A DNA stretch of 64,000 nucleotides. Source: Norana najaformis. Lineage: Eukaryota > Annelida > Clitellata > Crassiclitellata > Hormogastridae. The DNA is taken from positions 517,326 through 581,325 of the forward strand of contig OZ029920.1 in NCBI GenBank assembly GCA_964023275.1, written 5' to 3'. The position numbers and the translations under genes were made by a program. This document shows positions 54,322 through 64,000 of this stretch, one piece after another. Within the stretch, counting starts at the first letter, position 1. Every line of letters begins with the position of its first letter. The notes beneath the pieces were generated by a model that was not told the DNA's origin, searched no databases, and saw only the letters and a program-made list of their open reading frames with translations.

Positions 54322-55199
54322 AAGCCGCATGTCAAAAAAATTATTTTTTTTAATTTTTAATTGTCATATTTCTACAAACTATTTCCCAAGAAAAAAAGCA
54401 AACAAGCATGAGTTATTCGCCAAGGCAATCACCCGAAAATCTTAAATTGCTTCCAGCTCCTGTGAAAGGGGCCTCATAAGGGCCCAAACACAGAAAAACC
54501 CATTTTCACACATTTTCTCACTACAAGTGTCAGCTATCTTGGCCAATTAAAGCTTTTAAGGTACCTATCAGGAGTTTTTCACCTAGGCAATCACAAGAAA
54601 ATCTTAAACTGCTTCCAGCTCTTTGTGTAAGTGGGCCCAAAAGGGCCCATACAAGGAGAAAAACTATTTTCACATATTTTCTCACTAAAAGCACAAGATA
54701 ACTTGGCCAATTCCAGTTTTTAAGCTTCCTATCAGGAGTTATCTACCTAGGTAATCAAAAGAAAATCTTAAACTGCTTCCAGCTCTTGCGTAAGTGGGCC
54801 TCAAAAGGGCTCAAACACGGAGAAAAGCTTTTTCACACATTTTCTCACTAAAAGTACGAAGTAACTTGACCAAATAAAGCTTTTAAGTTTCCTCTCAGGA
54901 GTTTTTCACCTAGGCAATCACAAGAAAATCTTAAACTGCTTCCTGCTTGTGTGTTAGTGGGCCCCAAAGGGCCCAAACGTGGAGAAAAGCTGTTTTCACA
55001 CATTTTCTCAATGTTTATGTCTCATCACTTTTTAACAAGTTCTTCACGGATTAAAATTGAAGAAAATGCACATTTTCGCACACTTTTTCTCGGTTGTTTG
55101 CCTGGATGAATAATTCTTGCTTGTTTGCGTTTTTCCTGGAAAATATTTTGTAGAAATATGACAATTTTAAATTTAAAAAAATTTTCTGACCTGCGGCTT
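54322..55199. mobile_element. Non-autonomous inverted-repeat transposon with internal tandem repeats
   Basis: The left end AAGCCGCATGTCAAAAAAAT is mirrored by AAGCCGCAGGTCAGAAAATT on the minus strand at 55199. Similarity extends about 100 bp (TGTCATATTTCTACAAA, CAAACAAGCA and an ATTATTC block). Between the ends are four tandem units of about 165 bp. No coding capacity. Immediate flanks (CAATAT and GCCTAC) show no obvious target duplication. Confidence 0.85.
54425..55020 (+). repeat. Four tandem units inside the transposon
   Basis: Each unit contains AGGCAATCAC, GAAAATCTTAAACTGCTTCC, GTGGGCCC.AAAGGGCCC, TTTTCACACATTTTCTCACT and TATCAGGAGTT. Units start near 54425, 54588, 54748 and 54909; the last is truncated. 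Confidence 0.9.
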
Positions 55200-57345
55200 G
55201 CCTACCAAATTCCCCAACATGCGAATCTGAATATCAAACCAACTTGACGGACGTGAGCTAATAATGTCTTTCCAATGGTTAACAACAGATCGTCATTTTA
55301 GAACAGGTGCAATGATTCTAATGTCTACGCAGATACGGCACACGCTTGCGCTGGACAACGAACTTTTGCTAATAGCAACGGACCAGGCAATCGACTAAAT
55401 TTTAATGGACACGAGGAAACCAATCAACAAATGCAACTACAAACACGTATCCATTTTCGGGTTTTTAGAGCGTCACCTAGCGAAATGTAATGTTTCACTA
55501 AAAAATTCATAACCCTCATTGAAAAGTTCACGAAATAATTGGAACTGGATAAATCGCGAATGGATATAGAACCAACACAGGGTCCATACGGGTCTAATGA
55601 AGTGCGTTTATGTGCACGCCGCCAGCGACATTCGTCGCATACAGGTTCAAATACAGATTCGCCAAAATCCGGAAATGCAGCAGGTTGAAATACAGATTCG
55701 TCTCTATAAGAAAAATGCACCATCCAGGCCAGCATGGTCATAAGGACCGTATGGAACCCATACACGGCCTATATGGATCTCATCAAATGTGCTAATGGCC
55801 TGCTGTATTTCAAGTACTTCGAGCACTGCTAACGATGCCCCTTAAGAGTGAGAAGGTGGACCCCCTGCTTGTATCGGCTGTTATGTCGGCAAAGTCGCGG
55901 CTCGGGATGGACGTTGACTGGCTAGAGAGGATAACCGCCTCCCTGTAATACTATTAGCGTCATGTTTTTGTGCGCTTGGTATTCACGCTTGGTGACACCG
56001 ACATCTGACGCTACACACTTTTTCGAGTGCAGAAGGCTCAGGTTGGTCTTGTTCTGCTCAAATTTGCCCATCCATTGTCCACGGCTTACGTAGTGCTTGT
56101 TTTCCCCTTCTACCAGCAGTAGAATATCGATGTTGTGGAATCTAGTTTCGCTTGAGACGCGTAACGGATACAACCCGTGATTTCACCTGAACATGCTTAC
56201 GGCAAAGGCCGGGTTCTGGCGATCGAACTTCCCGACGTCGGACACCTTTACTGGGAATTCTATCCCGGATAAATTCAGCCCTCTTAGGTGGGCTGAATTT
56301 TATTGAGCGTTTGGGGTCTTTTCTGCCGGACACATTGCCGACAACAGAGCCCACTCGAAGCAGCGGTTGTCTTTTTTTCGCATGTTGATCACAGCGCGCG
56401 GTCGAATGCAGTCGGAAGTCATGAATGTAGCGGACCTCCTTGTCATACGCATTTGAATTGGTTTACCGGTATTATCTTTTTATGTACATGCTTATTAATG
56501 CTAAGTTGCAATGTAAAGATTAGTTATAGTAGTTGATTAAGATTTTAGCTTATTTTTAGCCTGCCAGCTCTAGAGTAAGTAGGCCTTTAGTATTGTTAAA
56601 GGGCCAGCTTAAGTAGTTAGCTAAACTCAGTTTAGATGTGGGTTTGTGCTGCCTTGATTGAGCGTTTACTGTGCAAATCAATGGCCAATAGAAATGTATT
56701 GAACAGTGAATCGGCAAAATCGACAGCCGCCATGAATTTTACAGACGACACTTTACGATGGAAACAGATGAAGTTACCACGTCTTCTCTTGGTTAGATGT
56801 TTACGTCACGGAAGTAGCAGACGATCTGTGTGGCGTATTTAAGAAGAGAACCTTCATAAAATGACAGTCTTGTGTTGGCCACGGAAATGACCGTGTGAAG
56901 TGCCTTCACATTGCTGGGTTAAAAGTCCCGATTCGATAATTTAAGCGCACCTAATTATCGTGAGACTTTGCGATTAATTGTGATATAGTTTCGACAGGTG
57001 AAACGGTAAGTCTTACCGAACGAAAGAAAATAGATTCGGTCGTAATCGAACGGTGAAATATATTCCTAGTCGATACGTGTGTTAGTCGACGGAGAACGGA
57101 CTATTATCGCGACGCCAAGTTGAACTGATTTGTTAAAAATTGTCGAAAGATAAGTTATCGCTTTCGGTGAACTATAGCTGAAACAAGTTGAAAGTCGGAG
57201 AACTGGTCGTCGCTAAGTTATTTTTGAAAAGATCTCAAGAAATCCGTCAACGAATTTGACGGGCGGACCAAACGCCTGCTGGATAGGACGGCATAACGAT
57301 GTAATCGCAGCAATTAGTAAAGTGCACGGTTACACCTCGGGAAAC
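55200..57345. other. No gene recognised
   Basis: Several short open frames on both strands carry no recognised domain. 55635-55715 has a small internal duplication (TTCAAATACAGATTCGCC and TTGAAATACAGATTCGTC). A 19-base inverted pair, TAAATTCAGCCCTCTTAGG versus GGGCTGAATTTTA, at 56270-56303 could form a hairpin. Confidence 0.4.
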
Positions 57346-57429
57346 CAGACTATTGTAATTGTAATTGTAATCTGACATTTATAAAGCGCCACTTCAAGAA
57401 TACACTGATCAAAGACCCGAACCAGTGAG

Positions 57430-57957
57430 ACCACTGTCAGATAATACAGACTTCAGGCGCTTGCGAAACTGCAGAAGAGACAAACTGAGGAATTCAAGCC
57501 GAAGCTCTCTGGAAAGGCGATTCCAGCTATTAGGTCCAACATAGGCAAAGCTGCTAGACTGCGCTGTAGCAGTGCGCATACGAGGGACAGTCAGGAGTCC
57601 AAGGGAGGAGAAACCGGAGAGTGCTACGGCCTGGAATCAAGGAGACCGAAATGCAGAAGTCCCTAAGATATGATGGAGCAGAGCCAACGAGACAATTACG
57701 CATAAGGGTTAGGATCTTGAACTGAATACGCTGCTGAATGAGAAGCCAGTGCAGAGTGTCCCTCATAAAGGAAGTTATATGGCCATACCTGGGGACGCCT
57801 CCAGTAAGACGGGTAGCAGCATTGAGAACAGACTGAAGCTTGGAAAAATTCGCAAACGAGTGTCCAGCAAAGATAGCGTTACCAAAGTCCACCCTGGTGC
57901 AGATAAGGACATGAATTAGAGTAGTAACGGCATGTAAGGAGAGGGAGCGGCGGATGG
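57430..57957 (-). pseudogene. CR1-like reverse transcriptase, C-side part
   Basis: Continues from the other side of the insertion: TIRRSLSLHAVTTLIHVLIC, then VDFGNAIFAGHS, NAATRLTGGVPRYGHI and LHWLLIQQRIQFKI. After a frameshift near 57570 it ends with VGPNSWNRLSRELRLEF. Frame and order match a single element before the insertion. Confidence 0.82.
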
Positions 57958-60381
57958 TACGAAGCTGTTCCGTTCTCAGCCTTCCTCGTTCCGAGATTCG
58001 GCCGCATCATGCACAATGTTCCTCCAGTGTCCTCTGTCCTCCACCAGCCTGAGCATCTCCTCCATTGTTAGCCCAGTCCATGCCCTGATGTTGCCCAACC
58101 AGTTTATTCTCGGTCTTCCTCTTTTCCGTCCTCCCGGTATTGTGCCTTGTATTATCTCCTTCTCGATGCATGTTCCCTCCTTCCTCATGATGTGGCCAAA
58201 ATAGATCAATTTCCTTTTCCTTACTGTCTTCAAAAGATTCCTCTCTACTCCAGCCGCTTCCAGCACCCATTCATTTGACCGCTTTTCCATCCACGATATT
58301 TGCATGATCATTCTCAGACATTTCATCTCGAATGCTTCTATCCTCCTCTCTTCCTCCTTCCTCAAAGTCCAACTATCACATCCGTATAGTGCCACCGGCC
58401 ATACTAATGTCATCAAGAGCCTCATCTTTGTTACCAGTGATATGCCATGACTTTTCCATATTTTTTTAAGATTTGCAGCCATTGCATATCCCTTTGCAAG
58501 TCGTACCCTTATCTCTGCTCCACAATCGCTGTCCCTGTCGATCCTCGAGCCCAAGTACATGAAAGTCTTCACCTGCTCCACTGTTTCCTGATCTATGCTG
58601 ATCTGACACCTGGTCTCTGCTGTTGTCATGACCTTTGTTTTATCCGTGTTAATCCGCATTCCATATTTCCTTCCTGCTCTGTCTAATCTTTCAACCAGTG
58701 TTTGTAATTCCTTCTCAGATTCTGTTATTAGTACTATGTCGTCTGCGTATCTTAAGTTTGTCAACCGCCTTCCCCCTATCTGCACTCCTCCGTCAAAACC
58801 CTCCAAAGCCTCTCTCATTACCCTCTCCGCCAGAATGTTAAATAAACTTGGAGACAACACGCATCCTTGTCTCACCCCTCTCCTGACTCTGAACTCTCCA
58901 GATAGTGTTCCTGCCACTTTGATCCTTGCGTTTTGTTTCTTGTACAGCTTGGATAACAACTTTATTATGTGTCCAGGAAATCCCATTTCTATCATTGTTG
59001 TCCATAATGTTTCATGTGCTATTGAATCAAAAGCTTTTTTGAAGTCTACAAAGCACATGAAAAGAGGTTGTTGATGTTCATTTGCCTTTTGCATAATAAT
59101 TCTCAGATTTGTTATCTGGTATCTTGTCCCTCTAGCCTTCCGAAAACCCGCCTGTTCTTCCGCCACTTCTGCTTCCGTCTGATTCCTTATTCTTTCCAAA
59201 ATGATCCTCAGCATAATCTTACTTGCGTGTGCGACCAAGGCCACTGTTCTATAGTTTGTACATTGCCTAGCATCTCCTTTCTTTGGTATGGGTACAAAAA
59301 TTGAATCCGCCCAATTCTCTGGCCATTCTCCATCTTCCCAAAGTGCTGTGCATATAAGATGAAATCTGTCTACTGCAACTTCTCCTCCGTATTTAAACAG
59401 TTCCGCAGGTATTCCATCCGGCCCCGCTGATTTCCCGTTCGCACACTGTTTTATTGCTCTTGCCACTTCTGATCTTAAAGGTGGTGGCTCTCTCTCGTAT
59501 TCATTCGTGTCCTCCTTCACCTCTTTGTCATCGTACAGTTCTTCGCAATACTGCCTCCAACGTTCAGCAATGCCTTCAGTGTCCGTGATGTATTCTCCAT
59601 TTTCTGCCTGTATGCAGTGTATTTTTGGCTGGAATTTGTTTGTAATTGTCCTGACTGTTCTATACAGATATCTACTGTTCCCCCTCTTGTTCTCTATTTC
59701 CGCCTTTTCACACACCTCCTCCAGTTGTTTCTGTTCGTCGTTTCTTAGATGTCTCTGTACCTCCGCCTTCAGTTCTTTATACTCTTCTCTGTCCTTTTGC
59801 TTGGCTTCACGCTTCTTGTTGATGAGGTCAACAGTTTCTTTGGTAATCCATGGCTTCCCTTTGTCTCTCCTCCTGTAACCGACTATTTCTTCAGCCGTAG
59901 TGAAAAGTATGTCTTTTGTTTCCTTCCACAATTCGTTGGGTGACCTTTCCTCTATTACCGTGTTCAAAGCTTCGAATCTGTTTGCTACTTCTATCTCATA
60001 GGTGATTCCCTTGTTTCCAGCTAGATCCTCTACATTCAGTCTTTTTATCACCTCTTCCTGCTTTTTCCTTCCTAATCTGATCTTCAATGTTGCCACCAGC
60101 AAATTATGATCTGAATTGCAGTCCGCACCTGGGTATGTCTTGCATTTGTTGATACACGTCTTCCACTTCCGATCGATATCTATGTAATCAATCTGGTTTT
60201 TTGTTCTTCCGTCCGGAGATGTCCAAGTACTTAATCTCCTTGGATGTTGTTTAAACCATGTATTGGCCAGACCCAACTCCTGTTCCATACAAAAATCTAT
60301 TAGCCTCTCCCCTCTCCCATTTATCTCCCCCAATCCTTCTCCACCCGTCACTGGTTCTATTCTATTCTATTCTATACGAAG
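57957..60381 (-). mobile_element. Nested LINE with 10-bp target-site duplication
   Basis: TACGAAGCTG occurs at the left edge (about 57957-57966) and at the right edge (about 60372-60381) of the inserted DNA, and exactly once in the reconstructed CR1 order. The minus-strand start of the element carries (AATAG)n (60355-60372), which is unusual for a 5' end. Confidence 0.85.
57976..60351 (-). CDS. LINE endonuclease/reverse transcriptase, about 791 codons open, 5' truncated
   Basis: The first open codon is GTG, not ATG, and the endonuclease lacks its N-terminal part; only WTSPDGRTKNQIDYIDI and NSDHNLLVATLKIRL remain. The reverse transcriptase is complete: KSAGPDGIPAELFKYGG, YRTVALVAHASKI, EEQAGFRKARGTRYQI, FVDFKKAFDSIAHETLW, RRGVRQGCVLSPSLFN, LRYADDIVLITESEKE and YLGSRIDRDSD. 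The tail has LYGCDSWTLRKEE, YFGHIMRKEG and RGRPRINWLGNI. It resembles craniofacial-development-protein-2-like RTE-type elements (family knowledge). There is no internal stop or frameshift, so the insertion is young. It could not retrotranspose unaided because the endonuclease is truncated. Confidence 0.85.
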   Translation of the reverse strand: MTGGEGLGEINGRGERLIDFCMEQELGLANTWFKQHPRRLSTWTSPDGRTKNQIDYIDIDRKWKTCINKCKTYPGADCNSDHNLLVATLKIRLGRKKQEEVIKRLNVEDLAGNKGITYEIEVANRFEALNTVIEERSPNELWKETKDILFTTAEEIVGYRRRDKGKPWITKETVDLINKKREAKQKDREEYKELKAEVQRHLRNDEQKQLEEVCEKAEIENKRGNSRYLYRTVRTITNKFQPKIHCIQAENGEYITDTEGIAERWRQYCEELYDDKEVKEDTNEYEREPPPLRSEVARAIKQCANGKSAGPDGIPAELFKYGGEVAVDRFHLICTALWEDGEWPENWADSIFVPIPKKGDARQCTNYRTVALVAHASKIMLRIILERIRNQTEAEVAEEQAGFRKARGTRYQITNLRIIMQKANEHQQPLFMCFVDFKKAFDSIAHETLWTTMIEMGFPGHIIKLLSKLYKKQNARIKVAGTLSGEFRVRRGVRQGCVLSPSLFNILAERVMREALEGFDGGVQIGGRRLTNLRYADDIVLITESEKELQTLVERLDRAGRKYGMRINTDKTKVMTTAETRCQISIDQETVEQVKTFMYLGSRIDRDSDCGAEIRVRLAKGYAMAANLKKIWKSHGISLVTKMRLLMTLVWPVALYGCDSWTLRKEEERRIEAFEMKCLRMIMQISWMEKRSNEWVLEAAGVERNLLKTVRKRKLIYFGHIMRKEGTCIEKEIIQGTIPGGRKRGRPRINWLGNIRAWTGLTMEEMLRLVEDRGHWRNIVHDAAESRNEEG

Positions 60382-60966
60382 CTGACGAAGGTGGTAAAAG
60401 CATGAGCTGGAGACACTGTTAACATGATCGGTCAAGGAGAGTTCCCGGTCCAGAACAACCCCAAGATCACGGACTTTGGAACAGAATAGAATGACCGGAA
60501 ACCTTTGGCGTAAGGATGATGAATCAATCTTGGCTAGCTGAGCACGACCACCAAGCGAGATGAACTGGGTCTTAGCAGAGTTCAGTCGGAGGCGATTAGA
60601 GGACATCCAGAGATCAAGGGCAGATGTTGCGTCAAGAATCCTCTCAAACAGCGAGGAAGACGCTTCCGGTGGGCCATGAGCGAAGGCCTGAGTGTCGTCT
60701 GCATACTGAAGGACAGCAACACCCATGGGAAGGAGAACCCGTGCCATGTCGGCAGTGTACAGAATGTAAAGGAGAGGGGCCAGGACAGAACCCTGAGGAA
60801 GGCAAAAAGGTATAAGGAACCAGGCGGAACCTGTAGGCCCAAAGATAACAGAATGAGAGCGGTCTGAAAGGAGTGACTGAAACCAAAGTAGGGTCGTATC
60901 AGCAATGCCAAAAGATTTTTCTAGACGCTGCAAAAGGATAGAGTGATCCACAGTGTCAAAAGCAGA
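60367..60966 (-). pseudogene. CR1-like reverse transcriptase, N-side part
   Basis: Contains FCLPQGSVLAPLLYILYTAD, VAVLQYADDTQAFAHGP (YADD catalytic motif), LRLNSAKTQFISLGG, VRDLGVVLDRELSLTDHV and FYHLRQLR. The frame stops at the insertion site of the nested LINE. An in-frame TAG lies just upstream of SAFDTVDH, at the truncation point. Confidence 0.85.
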
Positions 60967-60974
60967 CTATGGAC

Positions 60975-61190
60975 GATAGTAGTAAGGTAAGGGCGGGTTT
61001 AAGATCACCTCGGAAAAATACAAGGGCGGGTTTAAGATCACGTCGAAACAAGGGCGGGTTTAAGATCACGCCGAAACAAGGGCGGGTTTAAACTCAGCTC
61101 CAGACAAGGACTGCTTGTGGTCCACTTCCAAACGAGCACGGATTCTAAGCCGCATCCAAACGAAGATGGGTTTCAACTCATCTACAAAAG
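60975..61190 (+). repeat. Minisatellite, about 28-30 bp units, decaying
   Basis: Units AAGGGCGGGTTTAAGATCAC start near 60986, 61020, 61048 and 61076; later units keep only a TTTAA.CTC or TTCAACTCA core and CAAAC.A spacers. It starts right at the truncated 5' end of the CR1-like element. Confidence 0.88.
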
Positions 61191-61326
61191 TCTGTTCATT
61201 TATAATAATAAATATGATTTAATAAAATATTATAATAAAAGATCGCGTGTCAATGCTTAAATATACTAAGTTTTATTATAGGTAGTAAATAGCGGGATAA
61301 ACCTGATAAATATAAAGGCCCTATAA

Positions 61327-61769
61327 ATGTAATTAGATGGAAGAATGGAATTCCTTTAGATTATTGTTCTGAAGCGATGACGCATTCGTTTGCGCGATCT
61401 CAGCATACACTCGCATTCACGATATAAATTTGATTGCGGGCATCGACCGACGCGTTGACATTATTACCATAACGGAGCTGTAGTTGTATCTAGATTAGTT
61501 TTGAAGGAGAATCGAAGACCTTTAGATTGTTATTGTTTTGAAGCGATGGCGCCTTCATTTGCGCGATCTCTGTTTATACACGACTTATAGTCACGAATAT
61601 ACACACATATAAACCATATATAGCTCAGTAAATACGATAAATACGAATGGGCTATAAGAGCAATTAGATGGAAGAATGGAATTCCTTTAGATTGTTATCG
61701 CTTTGAAGCGATGGCGCCTTCGTTAGCTGGGACTGTGTCTAAACACGTCTTACAATGACACGTGGACAC
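61327..61769 (+). repeat. Tandem repeat, three units, period about 163 bp
   Basis: TTAGATGGAAGAATGGAATTC, shortened in unit 2, then CCTTTAGATT.TT and GAAGCGATGGCGCCTTC occur near 61335, 61510 and 61665. TTTGCGCGATCTC is shared by the first two. Confidence 0.82.
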
Positions 61770-62040
61770 GCATAGATAGGCTAATAAGAGCACGCAAACA
61801 CAGACACACGCAAGCAAACGGAAAATTCATTGACAGATGCAGACATGCAAGTACGCAGACAAATGCGAAGACACACGCTTAGACACACATGCATACAGAC
61901 AGACATATAGGTTTACTCCTTACGGCCTAATTCTGAAGAAAACACGAAGACGCATACGCATCTGCACGCGTACGCATTCAACCAAACAGGCACGCCTATA
62001 GACAAATAGACAAACGAGCAAATCCACACACTATATTCTG
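61770..62040 (+). repeat. Degenerate ACACGC/GCAGACA-rich stretch
   Basis: Short words such as GACACACGC, CAGACA and ACGCAGAC recur without a fixed period. No gene seen. Confidence 0.6.
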
Positions 62041-62536
62041 CACTCACTCGCCGTTGCAAGAACCATATTCGTTCGACAGTCGATGTTATTTAGGTCTAGA
62101 CCTATGATTCATCTGTTTCAACTTGCTTACCCACCGTAGCCTGGCTTCTGGTTTCTGTAACATAGTGGGATTCGACCCGACTTCTCAATACAGTGCAACA
62201 TAAGGTTCTTTTATGATTTTGATTGCGATTTTTACTTGAAGCGACATCAACTGATGCCTTTCGCTTTATGATAACGGCAATATGAAAGTCATTAGATTAG
62301 ATTAGATTAACCTCCGTTATGACGTTATTAATCACTCAAAAACGATTCCTTAGGTTGATGTGACAGTCAAGTTATACTCTGCGATTTGCTTGTTTTTAAG
62401 TTGACTGACTATGGCAAGTGTCACTGCGAAGATTGCCTTACTACTACAAATTGCAAATATCGGTAAAAGTCGAAACTAATAAAATCATCATTGTAACGCT
62501 TGTGTATATTATATGCCATTATAGAAGACGGAGATG

Positions 62537-62660
62537 TCAGAGGAGGAAGACAGGAGGACGAGGAAGAGGAGGAGGTAGAGGAATAACAGGAAAGCAAGTG
62601 AGAAGAAGAAGAGGATGAGGAGGAGGAGGAGGAGGAGGAAGAGGTAGAGGAAAGAGGAAG
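62537..62660 (+). repeat. (GAGGAA)n purine tract
   Basis: GGAGGA and AGAAGA units over about 120 bp. The Arg/Gly-rich frame it encodes is low complexity. Confidence 0.9.
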
Positions 62661-62847
62661 CTCTAGGATATTGCATCTGACTGTAAAAGGCCTATTTTTA
62701 TGATGGCAGTCGGTTTTTAACTTAACAGTTTATGAAGTGCAGGAAGCAGGTTCGTTAATTAACACCTACATTATTTAAATTAATTACCAATACATTTAAA
62801 AGTGCTTTATTAACTCCTAATTACTTCCTTGCATGCTATATTTCAGT

Positions 62848-63086
62848 ACTGCTGACCGTCACTGGTGAACTGGCGATTAAACCAGAAAACCAAGCCATCC
62901 TTATCAACCAAACTGCCGAAATGAACTGCACATCAAACAAAGTGAACCGAGTGTCCTGGTATATGAGACACCCTAATTCAAACGAAAACATCGTGCTCTA
63001 TAACGGACAGTAGTTGTCCACGTATGCTGAAGGCTACATTCAATTCAATCACTCCAGTAATGGACAACACGACCTAATCATAAGAG
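62848..63086 (+). pseudogene. Immunoglobulin V-type exon, broken
   Basis: The acceptor GCTATATTTCAG precedes 62848 and the donor AGAG|GTAAAG follows 63086. The encoded peptide has INQTAEMNCTSNKVNRVSWY, with the first cysteine and invariant tryptophan of an Ig fold 11 residues apart, then VLYNGQ, a TAG stop at 63011-63013, and STYAEGYIQFN and HDLIIRG. The acceptor and donor are both phase 1 if one base was lost near 62880 (GATTAACC where the frame needs one more base). So there are two lesions, a one-base deletion and a stop. No second Ig exon was found. Confidence 0.72.
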
Positions 63087-63194
63087 GTAAAGACCTAATC
63101 ATAAAAGTAAACAAGTAACTATGGAATCGTTATTAACGCGAGACAAGCACCCCCATACTTTACAAACAACACTGCATACAAAAGAGTAAAGATC

Positions 63195-63350
63195 TTCGGA
63201 GCGAACTCCCGAAAGACCTCTGCCAGTTCACTGAGCCCCTTTTTCCGCCTCTCAGTACGATCACTCCTTCACTCGCCCTCTCTCCTGCATCTTTTCACTC
63301 AAGATCGAAAACCAGACTTCAAGCTATCCTTTCCTGCTTCCGCTCCTAGA
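63195..63350 (+). pseudogene. LINE C-terminal tail
   Basis: The frame SELPKDLCQFTEP ... SPASFHSRSKTRLQAI has the (WN)xLPxxLRQ ... SxxxFxSxLKTxLF pattern that ends CR1-like reverse transcriptases (family knowledge). It ends at TAG near 63350. It is followed by CACCACCACCACCAG. Confidence 0.6.
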
Positions 63351-63499
63351 CCATTTTATGACCACCACCACCACCAGCGATTTTCATCATAACACCACGT
63401 CTCCCTGGCTTAACTTCCTGGATTCTGACCAGGCACCGAAACTGACCAGACAACCTGACTTTTTCAGACTTGATTTGGCATAATGTCTGTGAATAAACT

Positions 63500-64000
63500 A
63501 CTCTTCCTGAAGAGGCTTTTGTGTGACGCTGAGAATTTTTTGAGATTTAAATTTACATTATAACAGTAAAAGAAAAAGCATAATGACTGTAAAAGGAACA
63601 ACTAAACAGTGCAACACAAAATAACAGCTTAAATCAAACTCGCTTCATGAAGTTCGAGAGAAAACTATTAGAATTTGTAATAGAGAGATCGCAGAAACTA
63701 TTGTTTTCAACAATTTTTGTATTTTCAGTATAATGAAAATAAATTTTATGATTAATAATGAAGAATTTATAATAATGATGATAATTATTAATGAAGATTT
63801 TATATAATTATGATGAAGAATATAACTAGGCCTACTGATGAAAAAAATTTGTATGATTATGATGAAGATTATTATTAATGACGAATTTTTATTTGATAAT
63901 TATAAATATTATATTAAATATTACGAAGAAGAACACCTACAAGTTTAACAGCATTTATGACAAAGTCTGTGGAATACAATTACAGGTACACGCAATTCAG
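63500..64000. other. No gene recognised
   Basis: Very AT-rich, with repeated TTAATGAAGAT and TATGATGAAGA words suggesting a degenerate tandem repeat of 20-30 bp between 63740 and 63930. Confidence 0.5.

Larger units (their letters stand above)
57350..60966 (-). mobile_element. CR1-like LINE, 5' truncated, split by a younger LINE
   Basis: On the minus strand it begins at SAFDTVDHSILLQRLE near 60966, runs to 60367, is interrupted by the element at 57967-60366 and resumes at 57957. The 3' end is GGCGCTTTATAAATGTCAG followed by an ATTACA tandem tail at about 57350-57380, as in CR1-type elements (family knowledge). Confidence 0.85.

Noticed and set aside
56236..56254. GGACACCTTTA as a further pi module at 56.24 kb
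   Set aside because: No TATA at the right distance, no flanking similarity, and it lies outside the mosaic.
58007..59943. Plus-strand open frames across 58.0-59.9 kb
   Set aside because: Antisense shadows of the LINE reverse transcriptase on the minus strand.

Overview
The window is animal genomic DNA, and the phylum is not certain. A RING/B-box/Kelch gene with a spliceable intron, several clades of non-LTR retrotransposon, an immunoglobulin-type exon bounded by splice sites, and a high repeat content all point to an invertebrate. Protein-coding content is low: one complete two-exon TRIM-Kelch gene, the 3' end of its paralogue, one intact transposon ORF, and retrotransposon ORFs in various states of decay. 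No functional tRNA or rRNA gene and no CRISPR array was seen.

Layout. Positions 1-7185 and about 30920-38151 are the two arms of a diverged inverted repeat about 7 kb long, separated by about 24 kb. Each arm starts at the last 64 codons of a TRIM-Kelch gene and runs inward through its 3' flank, so the two paralogues face each other tail to tail. The arms, the central 24 kb and a second stretch at 46.7-50.07 kb are a mosaic of a few short modules repeated on both strands. Module pi has a TATATA box held 15-16 bases from a TTAGACACCTTTAAAT box. Module alpha has a GACGTCAACGGCC core and ends in GTCGTTAAAC. Modules beta and gamma are 100-115 bp and SINE-like, and beta shares the alpha core. The mosaic contains no convincing gene apart from old retrotransposon pieces, notably an RNase H domain at 8.9-9.8 kb.

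From 37.96 to 41.61 kb on the minus strand lies the complete TRIM-Kelch gene, with RING, B-boxes and coiled coil in exon 1 and Kelch repeats in exon 2. Its 1.6 kb intron holds a LINE fragment and GAT repeats. At 41.69-44.04 kb is a DNA transposon with long imperfect inverted ends and an intact 565-residue ORF. A LINE reverse transcriptase with one frameshift sits at 47.9-49.6 kb inside the mosaic, which stops at 50.07 kb.

Beyond that point the sequence changes character. It holds LINE tails and a nested hairpin (50.1-51.07 kb), a GC-rich tandem array (51.3-52.5 kb), a small inverted-repeat transposon with internal tandem repeats (54.32-55.20 kb), a CR1-like LINE split by a second LINE with a 10-bp target duplication (57.35-60.97 kb), minisatellites (60.98-61.77 kb), and a broken Ig exon (62.85-63.09 kb). 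The strongest candidate for something undescribed is the pi/alpha/beta module system: about 45 pi copies with nearly fixed geometry resembling a snRNA-type or other core promoter. Whether they are active promoters cannot be decided from sequence alone.
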